In this document: one piece after another, positions 47,624 to 59,385 of the stretch
How the letters are laid out: the number at the start of each line of letters is the position of its first letter
How positions within the stretch are numbered: the stretch's first letter is position 1
DNA from: Udeniomyces pyricola
Taxonomy: Eukaryota > Basidiomycota > Tremellomycetes > Cystofilobasidiales > Mrakiaceae
Direction of reading: 5' to 3'
Length of the DNA: 64,000 nucleotides
NCBI GenBank assembly: GCA_039545295.1
Contig: BCIK01000015.1
Coordinates: 1-64,000, forward strand
Notes under the pieces: generated by a model
Told to the model about the DNA's origin: nothing
What the model saw: the letters and a program-made list of their open reading frames with translations, nothing else
The model's database searches: none
Position numbers and translations under genes: made by a program

Positions 47624-49052
47624 TTAAACGATGGCTTCAAGCTCTTTAGCATAGCCGAGGGCCTCAACAATGAGTCCCTTCATGCCGTCAACACCATCCT
47701 GGCTCGACACATCGTCCTTGACTGGCGGAGGAAAGAAGATCGTTGCGCTTGAGGGCGAGAGCGACCATCCTCTTTTTTGAGCGAACGCAGTGACCTCGGA
47801 AGGAGACGAGAAGAAAAGAAGGTGTTGAGCCGAGGCAATGGGGAGGGAAGTGTACGAGGTCGAAAATGAGAGTGCAATCTCGTTTCTGCAAAGCCGCAAA
47901 TCATTGTGGGATGGACAGATGAGAGAGAAAGCACGGAGATGAGCGAATGTCAGCTATGGATGGTATGAGATGCGAGAACCGGGCCACGACGACATGGACA
48001 AGCATTGCCTTCCCTGCGGTTGAACGCGCTGTCGACGAGATCTGTGCGTATGATGCTTCCAAGACTGACCTGATACTGCCAACCAACGGAGCGGCAAGCC
48101 CACCCATACCTTCACCCTTTTCCATCAGGGCCTTGGCCTTGCGCCAAACAAGGTTGTAAGATCCCTCCATGAGACCTCGCTCGAGTTCAACGATCTCTTT
48201 GACGCCCGGCTCCGAGAGCATGGACAACGGAAGGGTCTCCAGGAGCGTGTGGAAGGCAGACGTGCGGGAAGTGGAGAGGAGAGCGAGGAGCTGTAGTGAG
48301 AGCAGCGTTGCCCGCGAGGTGGACGCTGGGAGAGCAGACCTGGACGTCACCCCCAAGGAGGAGGATGAGAAGAAGGGGGTAGATGCGAGAGTCAGCTCCA
48401 GCGTTGCAGTTCCCGGGAGTTGGACGCGCCACATTCATCGGCACGCGACGCTCACGACGAGTAGAAAGCCTCTAGCTGGGCCATATAACGCTCAAAAGCG
48501 GGGACCTTGCCGGACCGAATGGAGTAGAATGCGCCAATCTCGAGCGTGGAACCTGTATGAAAGAGGTAGCAAGCGAGGCGAGCCAGAGAGGATGAGCTGA
48601 CGATCGTGCTAGCTGAAATGCAAGCGGGCCATGGGATCGCATGGTGAACGAATCTGGTACAAACGAGCGAGAACAAGGTCTTGGATGGAATGTGACGATC
48701 CCGAGGGGAAAAGGAGCCCATGCTGGGTGAGAAGTAGCTGTAATAGGTGGAAGGTGAGAGAGTTTGGGAGCAAACACGAGCTACGTCAGCGGGATGTGGA
48801 CACGTTGATGGCAGGGCTCAAAGCTGGCCCGCTCTCTGGCTGACGATGATATGGATGAGTTGTAGAAGCTAGGTTGGATATGGCGGGCAAGTTGAGGCGA
48901 TGGGAGTACAACAGAAGGAGAAACGATACAAGTCGTGGAAGAAGATGGTAAGCAAGCCTGACCTTTACGGCAGGAAGCTGCTCTCCGACCGATGGGAGGT
49001 TGTTGGCGTCAAAGGCGGCTCCGAGGGCATCGAACGCGGATTGGAGGGACAT
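47624..49052 (-). CDS. RPN12: 26S proteasome regulatory subunit Rpn12 (PSMD8)
   Basis: Rpn12 is a PCI-domain lid subunit of the 19S regulatory particle. Five exons (complement): 48963..49052, 48665..48737, 48456..48552, 48070..48339, 47624..47885, giving 263 aa (yeast 274). Diagnostic blocks: EIGAFYSIRSGKVPAFERYMAQL, the LLSTSRTSAFHTLLETLP helix, LERGLMEGSYNLVW, then the winged-helix part RNEIALSFSTSYTSLPI and EVTAFAQKRGWSL. Phases agree at all junctions. The gene diverges from PRE3, a 20S core subunit, so a regulatory-particle and a core-particle gene share one intergenic region. Confidence 0.95.
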
Positions 49053-49644
49053 GGGTGGGAGAACGATTGGGGGTTTAAGGTGAGTGAAGGATGGAGGGTG
49101 ATGTTGATGGGAGAAGTGATGATTGATGGTGATGGGATTGATATATGTTGTGGATCTGATGGGAGATCAAGCTAAGGGGAGGATTGGGAAGTCGAGGGAC
49201 ACGACGGATTGGAGGGATCAGGAGATTGATGATGAATATGTGTATATATATATGTGGAGTGATGGTATGTTGTTATATTCATATTCCATATATGCTTGCA
49301 TTATGCATATGACATATATGTATATCATGTTGTTTTATATATTCTATATGTACTTGTATGATGCGTATGATGCATATTATGTTGTTGTGTATATTCTATA
49401 TGTACGAGTACGACGCATGACATATATATGTATATATCATCTTCAATACAACAGAACGACAACTATTAGTCAACAGCCGCCGCCCCCGTTTCACCCACCA
49501 GTATTAGTACTTCCACGTCCACGCATCCACTCGCCCATCCATCCATCCATCCATCCGTTCATCATCCCACATACACCATCTCCGCTCATCCATCTCTATT
49601 CCCACAACCCTCACACATCCACCCACACCCACATACATCAAACC
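49053..49644. promoter_or_regulatory. Shared upstream region of two proteasome genes (RPN12/PRE3)
   Basis: 592 bp between divergent ATGs. The middle (49225-49442) is an AT-rich minisatellite; the PRE3 side is CCATC-rich, with four to five CATC units at 49528-49553. I looked for the yeast Rpn4 site (GGTGGCAAA, both strands) and saw none. Promoter function is inferred. Confidence 0.55.
49225..49442. repeat. AT-rich minisatellite, three imperfect ~60-bp units
   Basis: Each unit begins with TGTTGT, continues through TATATTCTATATGTAC-like sequence and a GATGCATATG-like word, and ends near CATATATGTATATCAT. The second and third copies are most alike. It sits between the RPN12 and PRE3 start codons. 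Confidence 0.75.
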
Positions 49645-51013
49645 ATGGAGATCGGACGCGCAGGTATCGACAGGCTCAAAAAGGGCGAGATCAACCTCGG
49701 TGTAAGCACGTCTCTGGTCGACCGTTTCCTGTCTCTCTCTGTCTGAGCCTCTTCCTCAGTACCCACTTCTGTCGCTCACCCATCCGTCCCGTCATACTAT
49801 TCTCCCACACTTGCCCGTCTCTTCTCAAAAATCAATGCTCAACTCACTCATTTCAACCCATAGACCTCTATTATGGCCGTCCAGTTTGAAGGGGGTGTCG
49901 TCATTGGTGCCGATTCGAGGACCACCTCTGGGTAGCCCACCATCTCTTACTCCCCACTCTCTTTCCTAAACGCGTACCCTCATCTTCTTGCGTCATCTCC
50001 ACGCTCAGCTCTCATGCCCCAATGCTCACATCATTAAATCTCTATCTCTTCCCTCGACAGGTCGTACATCGCCAACCGAGTCACTGACAAGCTGACGCAC
50101 ATTCACGACCGCGTCTACTGCTGTCGATCTGGCTCGGCAGCCGACACTCAGGTTGGTTTGCGCTTTATGGCTCGAAATCAGTCAGGATTTAATCTCTAGC
50201 TGATGGGGTTCTAATGCAACTCGCTGTTGTGTTACTTGTCCGGCTGCTAGGCTGTGGCCGACATCGTACACTATCAGCTCCAAATGTTTGCCTCGACCAC
50301 TGGAACCCCTCCTTCGGTCCACACCGCCGCTTCCATCTTCCAGAAGCTCTGCTACGAAAACAAGGACAACTTGTCGGCTGGTATCATTGTCGCCGGATGG
50401 GATGCTGAGACCGGACCGTCAGTCTACAACATTCCCCTCGGCGGAGGCATGTTCAGGCAACCGTGGGCGATAGGTGGCAGCGGTAGCACGTACATCTATG
50501 GTTATTGCGACGCGACTTTCGAGGAAGGCTGGGGAGAGGAGAGGACCGTTCAGTTTGTCAAGGATGGTAAGTCTATAGCCTCGACTGCTCAGATCTTTCG
50601 TCCTGTCTTGGTGGAATGGTAGAGCCGGACACTGGGCGCTGACGGTTGCTTGTTCTTCTTCGTTTCCTGTCCTCGACGTCTCTATGCAGCGCTGAGTCTG
50701 GCGATGGCTCGAGATGGTTCGTCAGGAGGTGTCATTCGAATGGCTGTCATCACTCCAGAAGGCGTGGAGAGAAAGTTCTTTGCTGGGCAGGACATTCCGA
50801 GGTTAGTCAACCATCTTGCACGATTCCTTTCTCATTGCCTTGCACGATCCGAGCGATCGAAGCAAAGGCGTCAAGTCCAAGGCAGTATGCTCACATCTCA
50901 CAACTTATGATCTCCTCTTTCGAATAATGACGCATCAACATAGGTTCTGGGAAGGCAAGGAGATCCTCCCTGATGGTGTGCCGGGCAAGAATGTTGCTGC
51001 GGTGCGGGCGTAG
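49645..51013 (+). CDS. PRE3: 20S proteasome beta1 subunit (Pre3/PSMB6)
   Basis: The caspase-like catalytic subunit of the 20S core. Six exons: 49645..49701, 49864..49931, 50061..50151, 50251..50566, 50690..50801, 50944..51013, giving 237 aa. A 19-residue propeptide ends in Gly and is followed by the catalytic Thr ([21 protein letters not shown]); the conserved Asp in GADSR and a Lys in VTDKL are present. [12 protein letters not shown] and [15 protein letters not shown] complete the active-site Ser/Asp blocks. The propeptide cleavage codon pair spans the first intron: exon 1 ends exactly at the Gly and exon 2 begins at Thr1. This is an active, not degenerate, beta type. Confidence 0.96.
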
Positions 51014-51401
51014 AGATGGGGTTGTGGATGGGAGCGTGATGGACGATGGGTATGGATGATGTCATGACATTCTCGGGCATCTCAAGCGGTGGTGGCTCAA
51101 GAAAACCACATCATAATCGCATATTTTGACCTGTTGAATACTATCCGCCAGTATATAGCTGCAAATTATATGACGTGATATACATCGGTCGATGAGATTG
51201 GCTATCGATTTGCGCCGGCGCCAGCGTCTTGAAATATCGAATCCACCAGGGGCTTGGACGCTTGGCGCATGGACCTCATTGGTGTTCACCAACGCCATCT
51301 CCCAATCGATTCCATTCTCTCTGCATCTGGACCTGGCTTTGTTGTTCGTTTCTGCTAGTCAGAGCAAGCCTCAGTCATTCTTTCGTCATCTTCACGCAAC
51401 T
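51014..51401. other. Intergenic region PRE3 to PAQR gene
   Basis: 388 bp between tandem plus-strand genes; open frames here lack support. Presumably the PRE3 3' UTR and the promoter of the next gene. Confidence 0.4.
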
Positions 51402-52209
51402 ATGCCCCAGCAACCCTTTCCACCTTCGGCCAACGGCAACCGCAAACATGGCGCCCTCGAGTCCGCCCCCCTCCTTCCTCCAAGCTCAACTCTGCGCCAG
51501 CGAGCATCCCCTGCCGGTTCGCCAGCTCTAACACCTCCATCCGAGTTAGCAACGTCAGCCAGTGGGTCCACAATCACACCAAGTCGGCGCCATCATCACC
51601 CCCTCCTGACATTTGAGGAATTACCGCCATGGATGAGGTCAGTCTGCCCGTCAAAACTCGCTTTCGATTGGGGACTTACCCCAACGGAAACCGAACCGGG
51701 TCTGTGGAACTTTGTCTGACATGGTCAATTGTCTATGCCTTGTAGCGAGTTCGAGTCCGAGTACACCCTTGTCGGCTATCGGAGGGAACAAAACAGTTAC
51801 CTTGGTTGCTGCTGGTCCGTCATTGGCTGTGAGTCTCGATAATCGTTGTTTGGTCCGCTCGACGGGCCGACTCTCCTCCGTTTGTCCTCTTTTGAACATT
51901 TCAGAGCCAAGTCAAGACGGATCAGATGCTCATGAATTTACTCTGGATGCATTCTCGACGTTCTTTCTTTTTCTTTCAGATCTCCACAACGAGACAGTCA
52001 ACATCCATACGCATCTCATTGGGTGTTTGACACCACTTTTCCTCCTTCTTACGCATCATCTGCCACCTGCACTATTGCCTCTCTTTTCATCCCCATACAC
52101 AACGCTCACCCACATGGACACTCTTCATCTGTATGAAGACTCGATTTTCCACGACCATAAAGTTGTATACGATCCAAATCTTGTCGTGAAACTTATCGAT
52201 GCGTCTCTT

Positions 52210-52247
<38 letters not shown>

Positions 52248-53185
52248 CCTTTTTCTCTCTCCTTCTCATTTGTACTCGCCTCATCAAACATCAGTTCTGT
52301 GTTCCTCTTCGCCGCGTTCACCTGCCTCGCCTTTTCGGCCACATATCACACTCTTTCATGCCACTCGAAGCGTGAGTTGACAGTCAATACAAGGCTGATC
52401 ACTCGTTTCCATGACCGACATATGACTGACCTACAATCCACTATATTTGTCCCGTCAGGTGTGGCCAACAGCTGGAATCAATTGGACTACGTGGGTATCG
52501 TCATGCTTATAGTTGGATCCAATTGGCCTGCATTGTACTATGGGTTTTACTGCGACTCGAGTGAGTAATTCGAGACCTTCCGGTGGATCGAGTTGAACAC
52601 GTTTCTGATCGGACGTACAATGCCCATGCTTCTAACGTACCTGGGTGTATATCTTTAACACGGTCTTTGCTCACTTGCGCCAGCTCGACAAATCGTATAC
52701 ATTGCACTCATCACCATCTTGGGTGCTGGTACGGTCTACACCGTCCTCTCGCCAACATACTGCACGGGCCCTTATCGATGGGCCCGGACGAGTTTGTTCC
52801 TTTTACTTGGCTTGAGTGCCATCGTTCCGGTGTCGAACGTTGTTTTGAGCTATGGCTTCCAACGAGCTAGAGCCGAGATCGGACTTGATTTCCTTTTAGG
52901 ATCAGGCGGACTGTATGTTGCGGGAGCTCTGTTGTACGCCGCTCGGTTTCCCGAACGAGCGTTCCCTCGAACGTTTGACTTTTTTGGCTCATCTCACCAA
53001 TTGTTCCGTTAGTAAATTCATCCACAGGCTCGAACTCGAGCGTATGTATTTTTTGAGTTTCGTCCAGCATGCTCATACGATTCGCCCCGCTTCTCATGAC
53101 AGACTGTGCGGTTATCGCCGCGGCATACCTTCATCTTCGGTCCGTACTTGTTCGAGCCGACGTGCGACAAGATTGTGAAGGATGA
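51402..53185 (+). CDS. PAQR/Izh family seven-helix membrane protein (adiponectin-receptor-like)
   Basis: Seven-exon model: 51402..51637, 51746..51828, 51980..52202, 52295..52371, 52459..52560, 52684..53007, 53103..53185, giving 375 aa. The N-terminal ~75 residues are soluble and Ser/Pro-rich. Family marks: EYTLVGYRR, LHNETVNIHTHLIG, CLAFSATYHTLSCHS with the zinc-binding His, NSWNQLDYVGIVMLIVGS and the final GSSHQLFHCAVIAAAYLH with paired His. PAQR proteins are zinc-dependent ceramidase-like hydrolases or receptors; yeast Izh proteins affect zinc and sterol metabolism. The end of exon 3 is uncertain: the following intron starts just before a 37-base poly-T run, and residues coded at 52100-52200 are not conserved-looking. 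Confidence 0.88.
52211..52247 (+). repeat. 37-base poly-T tract in PAQR gene intron
   Basis: Uninterrupted T from 52211 to 52247 inside intron 3 of the PAQR gene, continuing as a pyrimidine tract to the acceptor. Confidence 0.9.
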
Positions 53186-53750
53186 GGACGTCGAGAGAGG
53201 TGAACATCTGAACAAAACGAAAGATTGACGTCGTTTGCCTCTTTTCTGACAGATGCATCCAAACGGCGATGGCGTACCACCATGGGGTCCAAGGCGGTAC
53301 CTGCCCAAGCGCGGGGAAGATGTCGGTGTACTAGAAATTGATAGGATCTGATCCATCAAGCGTTTGTATACGTTCAGGCTACCTATATATGACGACACGC
53401 GGGGTTGTACAGACAGACTGTCAAACAGCGTCAACGGACTCGTTGCGTTATCGTGTGAGACGTACGCAAGACGGAGAGAGAGAAAGAGATCAACTTGAAA
53501 GAGAAAGCCAGTGCTGATTATAATAGATGGCGCGGATCGGACATGGCCGAAGATGATGAAAATGGACAAGACCGAAACCCGGTAAGTACCGCGAGGTGCC
53601 AGGAACCTCGTGATGAAGTCGATGATGTGAGAGCATGCATATATCGGACCTCCTCCTGTTCTTCTGGCTCTCGTCCTCTTCCCCCCACTGTCCTTCGTTC
53701 TTCAACCCCCATCACTCATCACCCATCAACATCCTCACCCAATTTCACAC
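53186..53750. other. Intergenic region PAQR to amidohydrolase gene
   Basis: 565 bp. Overlapping open frames on both strands show no recognisable protein. The last ~110 bp before the next ATG are strongly pyrimidine-rich on the plus strand, as is usual for leaders in this window. Confidence 0.45.
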
Positions 53751-56700
53751 ATGGGACTCCCACCCTATGCAGCCTCAGAGCGGACCAGACAGCAACCAGC
53801 CACGCCCGCTTGGATCGCCTACCTCCCGCTCCTTCTCCTTCTCCCCATCGTCAATCATTCCAACCCAATCTCCTATTTTTTTCCCCCGGCCACTCCAGAC
53901 TTTATCTCCCAGGGCTTGAACCAATGCGCCGCCCTCAACGCTCCTCGACCAGCCCCCTTCACCATCACTAGTCGCAAAGAATCCGATCGGTTCGTAAAAG
54001 GGACGAAGCCCGTCCTCCTCTTCAACGGGACCATCTGGACTGGCAACGATCGTGGCCAAGAGATCATCCACGGTGGATGGGTCCATCTCGATCAGGGCAT
54101 CATTCAAGCTACTGGTGGTCCAGAGGATCGGCTGCCCAAGGTCGAGCACCACGTCAACCTTCACCAAGCCTGGGTTACCCCCGGCATCGTCGATGCGCAT
54201 TCGCATCTTGGCGTCGGCAGCTCGCCTGGTCTCAAGGGCGCTTCGGACACGAGTACGCCCTTTCTTTCCGATATTCTCGACAACACATAGTATTCGTACA
54301 AAATACACTCGCCCCCAGGCTGACCGTAGCACTCCTTATATAGACTCGGTCAAGGATCCCATCCTCCCTTTCTTGCGATCCCTCGACGGTCTCAACACGC
54401 ATGACGACAGTTTCAACACGACCATCACTGGTGGCATCACGACCAGTCTTATCCTTCCCGGTTCTGCCAACAATATCGGAGGTCAAGCATTCGTGATCAA
54501 GCCTCGACAAACCGCAGCCAACACCCCATCGTCGATGGTGGTCGACAATCCCTTCGTCATCGATGAGCAGTCTGGCGGCATCCGGCGTACGGGTAACATC
54601 CGACACATGAAGCACGGTGAGTTATTGTTTCTTCCATGTTCGGTATATTTACTGAAAGACTCAAGATCACTGACTATTTGAGCTCGTTATCAGCTTGCGG
54701 AGAAAACATCCACCGTGTTTACAATAATAATCGGTTCGATCAGGCCTGGTACGTTCCTCCCACACATGGTGGCCGTTCCAGCCCGCATTCTGAGAAACAC
54801 GCTGATCTCTGCTCTTGACGTTGCTCAGGTCGTTCAGACGAGCATACCAAGAAGGCCTTCGTCTCAAGTCAAAGCAGGACGAGTGTTGGTTGTTTTCCTC
54901 GTTCCGGATCCGGTATCGACGTTGGCAATTCAGTTTCTCATATTTTACTTTTCCTATTCTAGGGTGTAACAAGGGTGTCAACAACAAAGAACCGTTCCCG
55001 GATGACCTTGAGTGGGAAGCTTTGGCGGATGTAATCCGAGGAAATGTGGCCGTCAACGTTCACTGCTACGAAACGTGAGCAGTCTGCCTTCGACAAATAC
55101 CCAGCCCTGCCATCACATCCTCACTGATTCACTTACCTATCGATCGTGCATTTTCCTCAGCGTCGACTTTGATCAGTTGATTCGTACGTGTCATTGTCCA
55201 TGATGCTCAGATAGAGGCTCTCAGTCAGCAGTCTTACTTACCCTTCATCCGTTTATACAGGATTGACCAACGAGTTCAAATTCTCCATCGCAGCGTGAGG
55301 TTTAGAGAGTTGTATCCTGCCATTATTACACACATCGGGTCACTATATGGTGCTGACACCTAATCCATTGAATTCATCTCTTTCTGCTCAACACAGGGTC
55401 CATCACGCTCATGAGGCCTACCTTGTCCCTGATCTTCTCAAGAAGGCGTATGGTAAAACCCCAGCTGCTGCGATCTTTGCCACGAACGCGCGTTACAAGC
55501 GCGAGTCCTTTAGGGGATCTGAATTCGCTCCCAAGATCTTGTCCGAAGAGAACATCGAAGTCATTATGAAGTATGTATGACGTTCAATGCTCTGGTCAAG
55601 GAATGACCTTCTCCATCTTCACTTACCTCTTCTCAATACCAAATTTTGGACATGCCAGATCCGACCACCCGGTCCTTGACTCGCGATACCTAGTCTACGA
55701 GGCTGCTCAGGCGCATCACTTTGGGCTCAACGCATCTTTGGCCTTGAGTGCGGTCACAACGACTCCGGCCACCGTCCTTGGTAAGCTTTCTGAGTTCTTG
55801 AAGACGATAGTGACGTTAAGTTGCGATTTTATAGTGTTACAGATGAAATACAGCCCAACCCTAACAACCCCCCCCCCTTCCCTGCTTACGTCTCCATCAG
55901 GCATGGATCACCGACTTGGTTTCCTCCGAAGCGGACTGGATGCCGATGTCGTCGTTTGGGATTCCCACCCCCTCACGCTCGGCGCGACCCCCAAGCAGGT
56001 CTACATCGATGGGATTGCTCAGCTTGACAAGCCATTCTTCAATCCGACCAAGTCTGCTGCTCTCCAGCAGGTACCAAAAGTGCCGTCGTTTGGATCCGAG
56101 CCCGAGCTGCACAAGCTTGCCCGCGGTCAGCCGGATCTCCTCAAGCTCATCGCCGACGAAAAGAAGAAGGATGTCGTCTTTGTCAATGTCGCCCACGCTC
56201 TTTGGAAGGATGGCGAGGGCCAACTTGTCGAGGTTCACGGTGGGGAGAACGCTGTTGCTGTCGTCGTCAAGGATGGCAAGGTCATTTGTGTCTCCGAAAG
56301 ATGCCACGAGGAGCACGACATCAACGGGCTGGAGACGATTGATCTCAAGAAAGGAAGTCTCGTACCTGGTAAGTGAGGGGTGCTGCTTCTTTCTTTATAT
56401 CTCCCTTTTTGTATACATCTACCTCGTCATGTTGGCCCATCTACTCGTTCTTTGGGAAATAGGTCATACTCACACAACAATCATCTTCCTTCCGCAGGTC
56501 TTCTGTCCTTTGGATCTCCTCTCGGCCTTTCCGAGATTGCTGGGGAGAAGAGCACCCAGGACGGTACGGCTCCCGACCCCCTTTCGCCCGCGACTTCCAA
56601 GTTCCTGAATTTTGAGTTGGACCGAGCCGTCGATGGATTTTCTGCTGCCACGCTCGACGCTTTGTAAGTCATGTGTGTCTGATTCTTGTCTCTGCTAAGG

Positions 56701-57871
56701 ATTCGATCGCATGCTGACCGGACTGATGTTCTCTGGGGTCACTAGGATTGGTGCTCGTTCGGGAGTCTCCAAGGCCATCACCGCACCCTCCTCTGGCGGT
56801 ACCTCCCTTATCGATGGTCTCTCGTTCGCTTTTTCGACCGCCGCAGCGCATCCTCTCGTCGAGGGTGCCATTCTTCAAGACGTGACTGCTCTCCACATCT
56901 CTATCTCCCATTCGAGCGCTATCTCGTCGCAGGTTGCTACCCTTCGCAAGCTACTCCTTGGCAACTCTCCTGATCCCGATGGCAGCTGGGCTCGAGCCGC
57001 TAAGGGCGAGCTCCCTCTCGTCATCCGGGTCGACAAGGTGAGACCTGGCCCATGGTTCCCGTGTAAAACTTTGACAAGCTTGACCGACTGACGAGTCGTG
57101 CTTTTGTCCATCCTTCTTTGATCGCCAACTTCTCAGGCCGACGTCATTGCCAGGCTTATCCTCCTCAAGAATGAGGTCGCCCCTGCTCTCAGACTCGTCA
57201 TCTCAGGAGGTCTCGAGGCTTGGATGGTGAGTGCCGTATCCTCTGGATCCAGTCTGATCATTTATATCAAATTGACTAACTTGTTGACCACTATGCCTGC
57301 CTGCAGCTCGCTGATGAACTTGCTGCCGCCGAGGTTGGCGTCATCTTGACCCCGGCCCGATCCTTCCCTGCTGGGGTAAGTCCTCATTTCGTTCTGTCGA
57401 GCTCTACCAGACTCTCAAGGCCTGACATACTTGATTTTCATTTTCATGCTACTTCCTTTTTCTTATAGTGGGACCAACGGCGCATCTTGGCCGGCATTCC
57501 TCTGACCGAAAAGACTCCTGTTGAAGCACTCGTTTCCGCTGGCGTCACTGTGGGTCTTGGTATTCCCGAGAGCTGGGAAGCACGAAACACTCGCTTAGAA
57601 GGTCAGTACCGTCATCTCCCCTATCACACCCTCACACACTTTGGTACGATCCTGACGCTACGTTTTTGTCGCTTGCGTTGTTCGTGCAGCCGGTTGGGCT
57701 CTCCTGGGCTCTCCTTCGCTTTCCCGCAAAGACGCCCACGCGCTCGTTTCGTCTAACCTTGAAACGCTTCTTGGTCTCAAGACCTCTGCCGAGGTGGCCG
57801 CTCGAGACTGGGTGGCATTTGAGGGGGACTTCCTCTCACTTGAGGGCAAGTTTGTCGCTGCGGGCTTCTAG
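53751..57871 (+). CDS. Membrane-anchored amidohydrolase (fungal CE9-like type), two-part protein
   Basis: Sixteen exons: 53751..54252, 54344..54616, 54694..54748, 54829..54884, 54963..55074, 55161..55183, 55261..55294, 55397..55570, 55659..55780, 55901..56368, 56498..56663, 56746..57037, 57137..57226, 57307..57375, 57469..57601, 57690..57871, giving 916 aa with all phases matching. One hydrophobic segment near residues 21-37 suggests a signal anchor. Metal-dependent hydrolase motifs follow: TPGIVDAHSHLG, VNVHCYE, VHHAHEAY, KSDHPVLDSRY, and the urease-like end LGFLRSGLDADVVVWDSHPL. Residues ~560-916 form a second part without metal motifs. Fungal relatives are usually labelled carbohydrate esterase family 9 or imidazolonepropionase-like, but no substrate is established; I would not assign one. 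Confidence 0.9.
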
Positions 57872-58434
57872 ACGCTTACATTATTGATTGCAAGTCTCTC
57901 AGTTTTTAAGATAGGAAGAGATATAGAAAATTTCTGGATCTCTTGTGCCTGATATATGTACGGTTTGAAAACTTCATCGGTGTCCGCAGAACACGCTGAT
58001 GATGTAATAAAAGACGGAATTATCCAGATTAAATAAAGTTTCCCATGCTTGTCCAGGTAGAGTGATGAAGACCCAGAGCGATCATTTCTTTTATATTTTT
58101 TTGCCATTCATGTGTGTAACGAGCCTTTTTTAAGGCATCGACCAGCGTCTTATTTCAAGAAGACTTGCGCATGCTCCACCTGCGTCGGTCCGGCCGGCTG
58201 TCGAGGGGGTTGAGCATGGACGGTGAGATAACGCATTGCTGGGCCGCCAACCAAGGAGTACCGACAAGTGAGATTACAAGCATAGTCGACGATACTCAAG
58301 CATGTTCAGTGACAGACATGCACTCACCTCAAACAAGTCTTCGAACTAGGAGCGCTCTGAATCTGAAGAGGGGAAGATGAGACACCCGAGTTGTGTGTAA
58401 CAAAAGTACGTCGTTCGACGGGTCTGACGTCTCA
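57872..58434. other. 3' region between the amidohydrolase and the leftward gene at 58.4 kb
   Basis: 563 bp. The minus strand contains two possible small exons (about 58325-58370 and 58140-58240) that could extend the neighbouring leftward gene beyond the stop at 58435; this is unresolved. Otherwise no gene is supported. Confidence 0.4.
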
Positions 58435-59103
58435 TTAGACTTGATAGCCATCTGGATGACAAGGCGCGAGCTGCGCAAGCAATTCTTCCCTGTAAGGTTT
58501 TGCAGTCCAGAAGTTGAAAATGGTCGAGAACTCGTAGTCAGGCACCGAAAGACGAGGCTGGGTTGACAAACTTCTACTTAGGTGGACATGGCAGAGTCGA
58601 GGGGCACTCACTGTCGTTTGAGGATGCTGAGAAGCTCATCTATACTCAAGCTAGATGTCCAAGCCAGTACAAGGTTGAGCGATCCAACTTGTGGCGTGGA
58701 AGCCATTCGCGTAGCTGGTGAGTGGGTACACACGAAGAAAAGGGAAGGAAACTCACTCATCGCGATTGCCCGGCCCAAGGCTTGCAGCCTCTTGAACATG
58801 GATCTCCCAAACCGCATCGTCTCCGTCCTGACCTTGATTGGTAACCCCAGTGACGAGTATCTGGTCGCTGAGACTTTGAGGGCCCGTGCTGTTGGTGAGA
58901 TCCCAGACGATGACTCGGCCGGCGTCGGAATGACTGTCGCGGTTGGAAAGGTGGGCGTCTTGCCATGGATTGAACGGTCCATCATTTGGGGTGAAGTGAT
59001 AGGAGATGCTCGCTGGATGATCGAGCGAGTTGGAGCTGTCTAGTGAGGACGATGTGTCGAGAAGGATGTGGACTGGGATCGAGTCAAGATTGGGATCGTA
59101 CAT
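58435..59103 (-). CDS. Unrecognised protein, gene model with an internal frame conflict
   Basis: Three coding-looking segments occur on the minus strand. Segment 1 (58757..59103) starts with ATG and reads an acidic, Ser/Asp-rich protein with AGRVIVWDL and DDAVWEIHVQEAA, ending at a good GTGAGT donor in phase 2. Segment 2 (58612..58714) reads GSLNLVLAWTSS and SIDELLSILKR and ends at GTGAGT. Segment 3 (58435..58570) reads VPDYEFSTIFNFW and EELLAQLAPCHPDG to a TAA. Segments 2 and 3 join in phase, but segment 1 to 2 is off by one base; an alternative donor inside segment 1 (phase 1, near 58840) restores frame at the cost of ~25 residues. I do not recognise the family. Divergent from the HD-domain gene. 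Confidence 0.45.
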
Positions 59104-59385
59104 GTTGATGCAGCGGAGATGATCAGCAGAGCAACGTGATGATTATACCTGATTACACCAAGACGAGCAATCAGCAGACCGATCGGAGTTAGGCGCGTTA
59201 GGCGATGGTAGCGTGACGCGTGACAAGCGATCTTGGACATTAGTAAGCAGGACTCCGGCGCTTGGCTTCAGACCAAATATCGATCAACCCTGCAGCTTGA
59301 ATTTCTCCCAGTCTTTCCAGCCAGTCGTGTACCATCATCACTATCCAGATCCCAGACCCAAAACCTCAAAATCCTGTCCCCCAAC

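Noticed and set aside
54052..54681. Plus-strand 209-codon frame
   Set aside because: Out of frame with the amidohydrolase motifs and reads through its intron 1; a Ser/Arg-rich shadow.
58582..59043. Plus-strand 153-codon frame
   Set aside because: Looks superficially protein-like but lacks introns, leader or family match, while the minus strand shows splice signals and coding bias. Not fully excluded.
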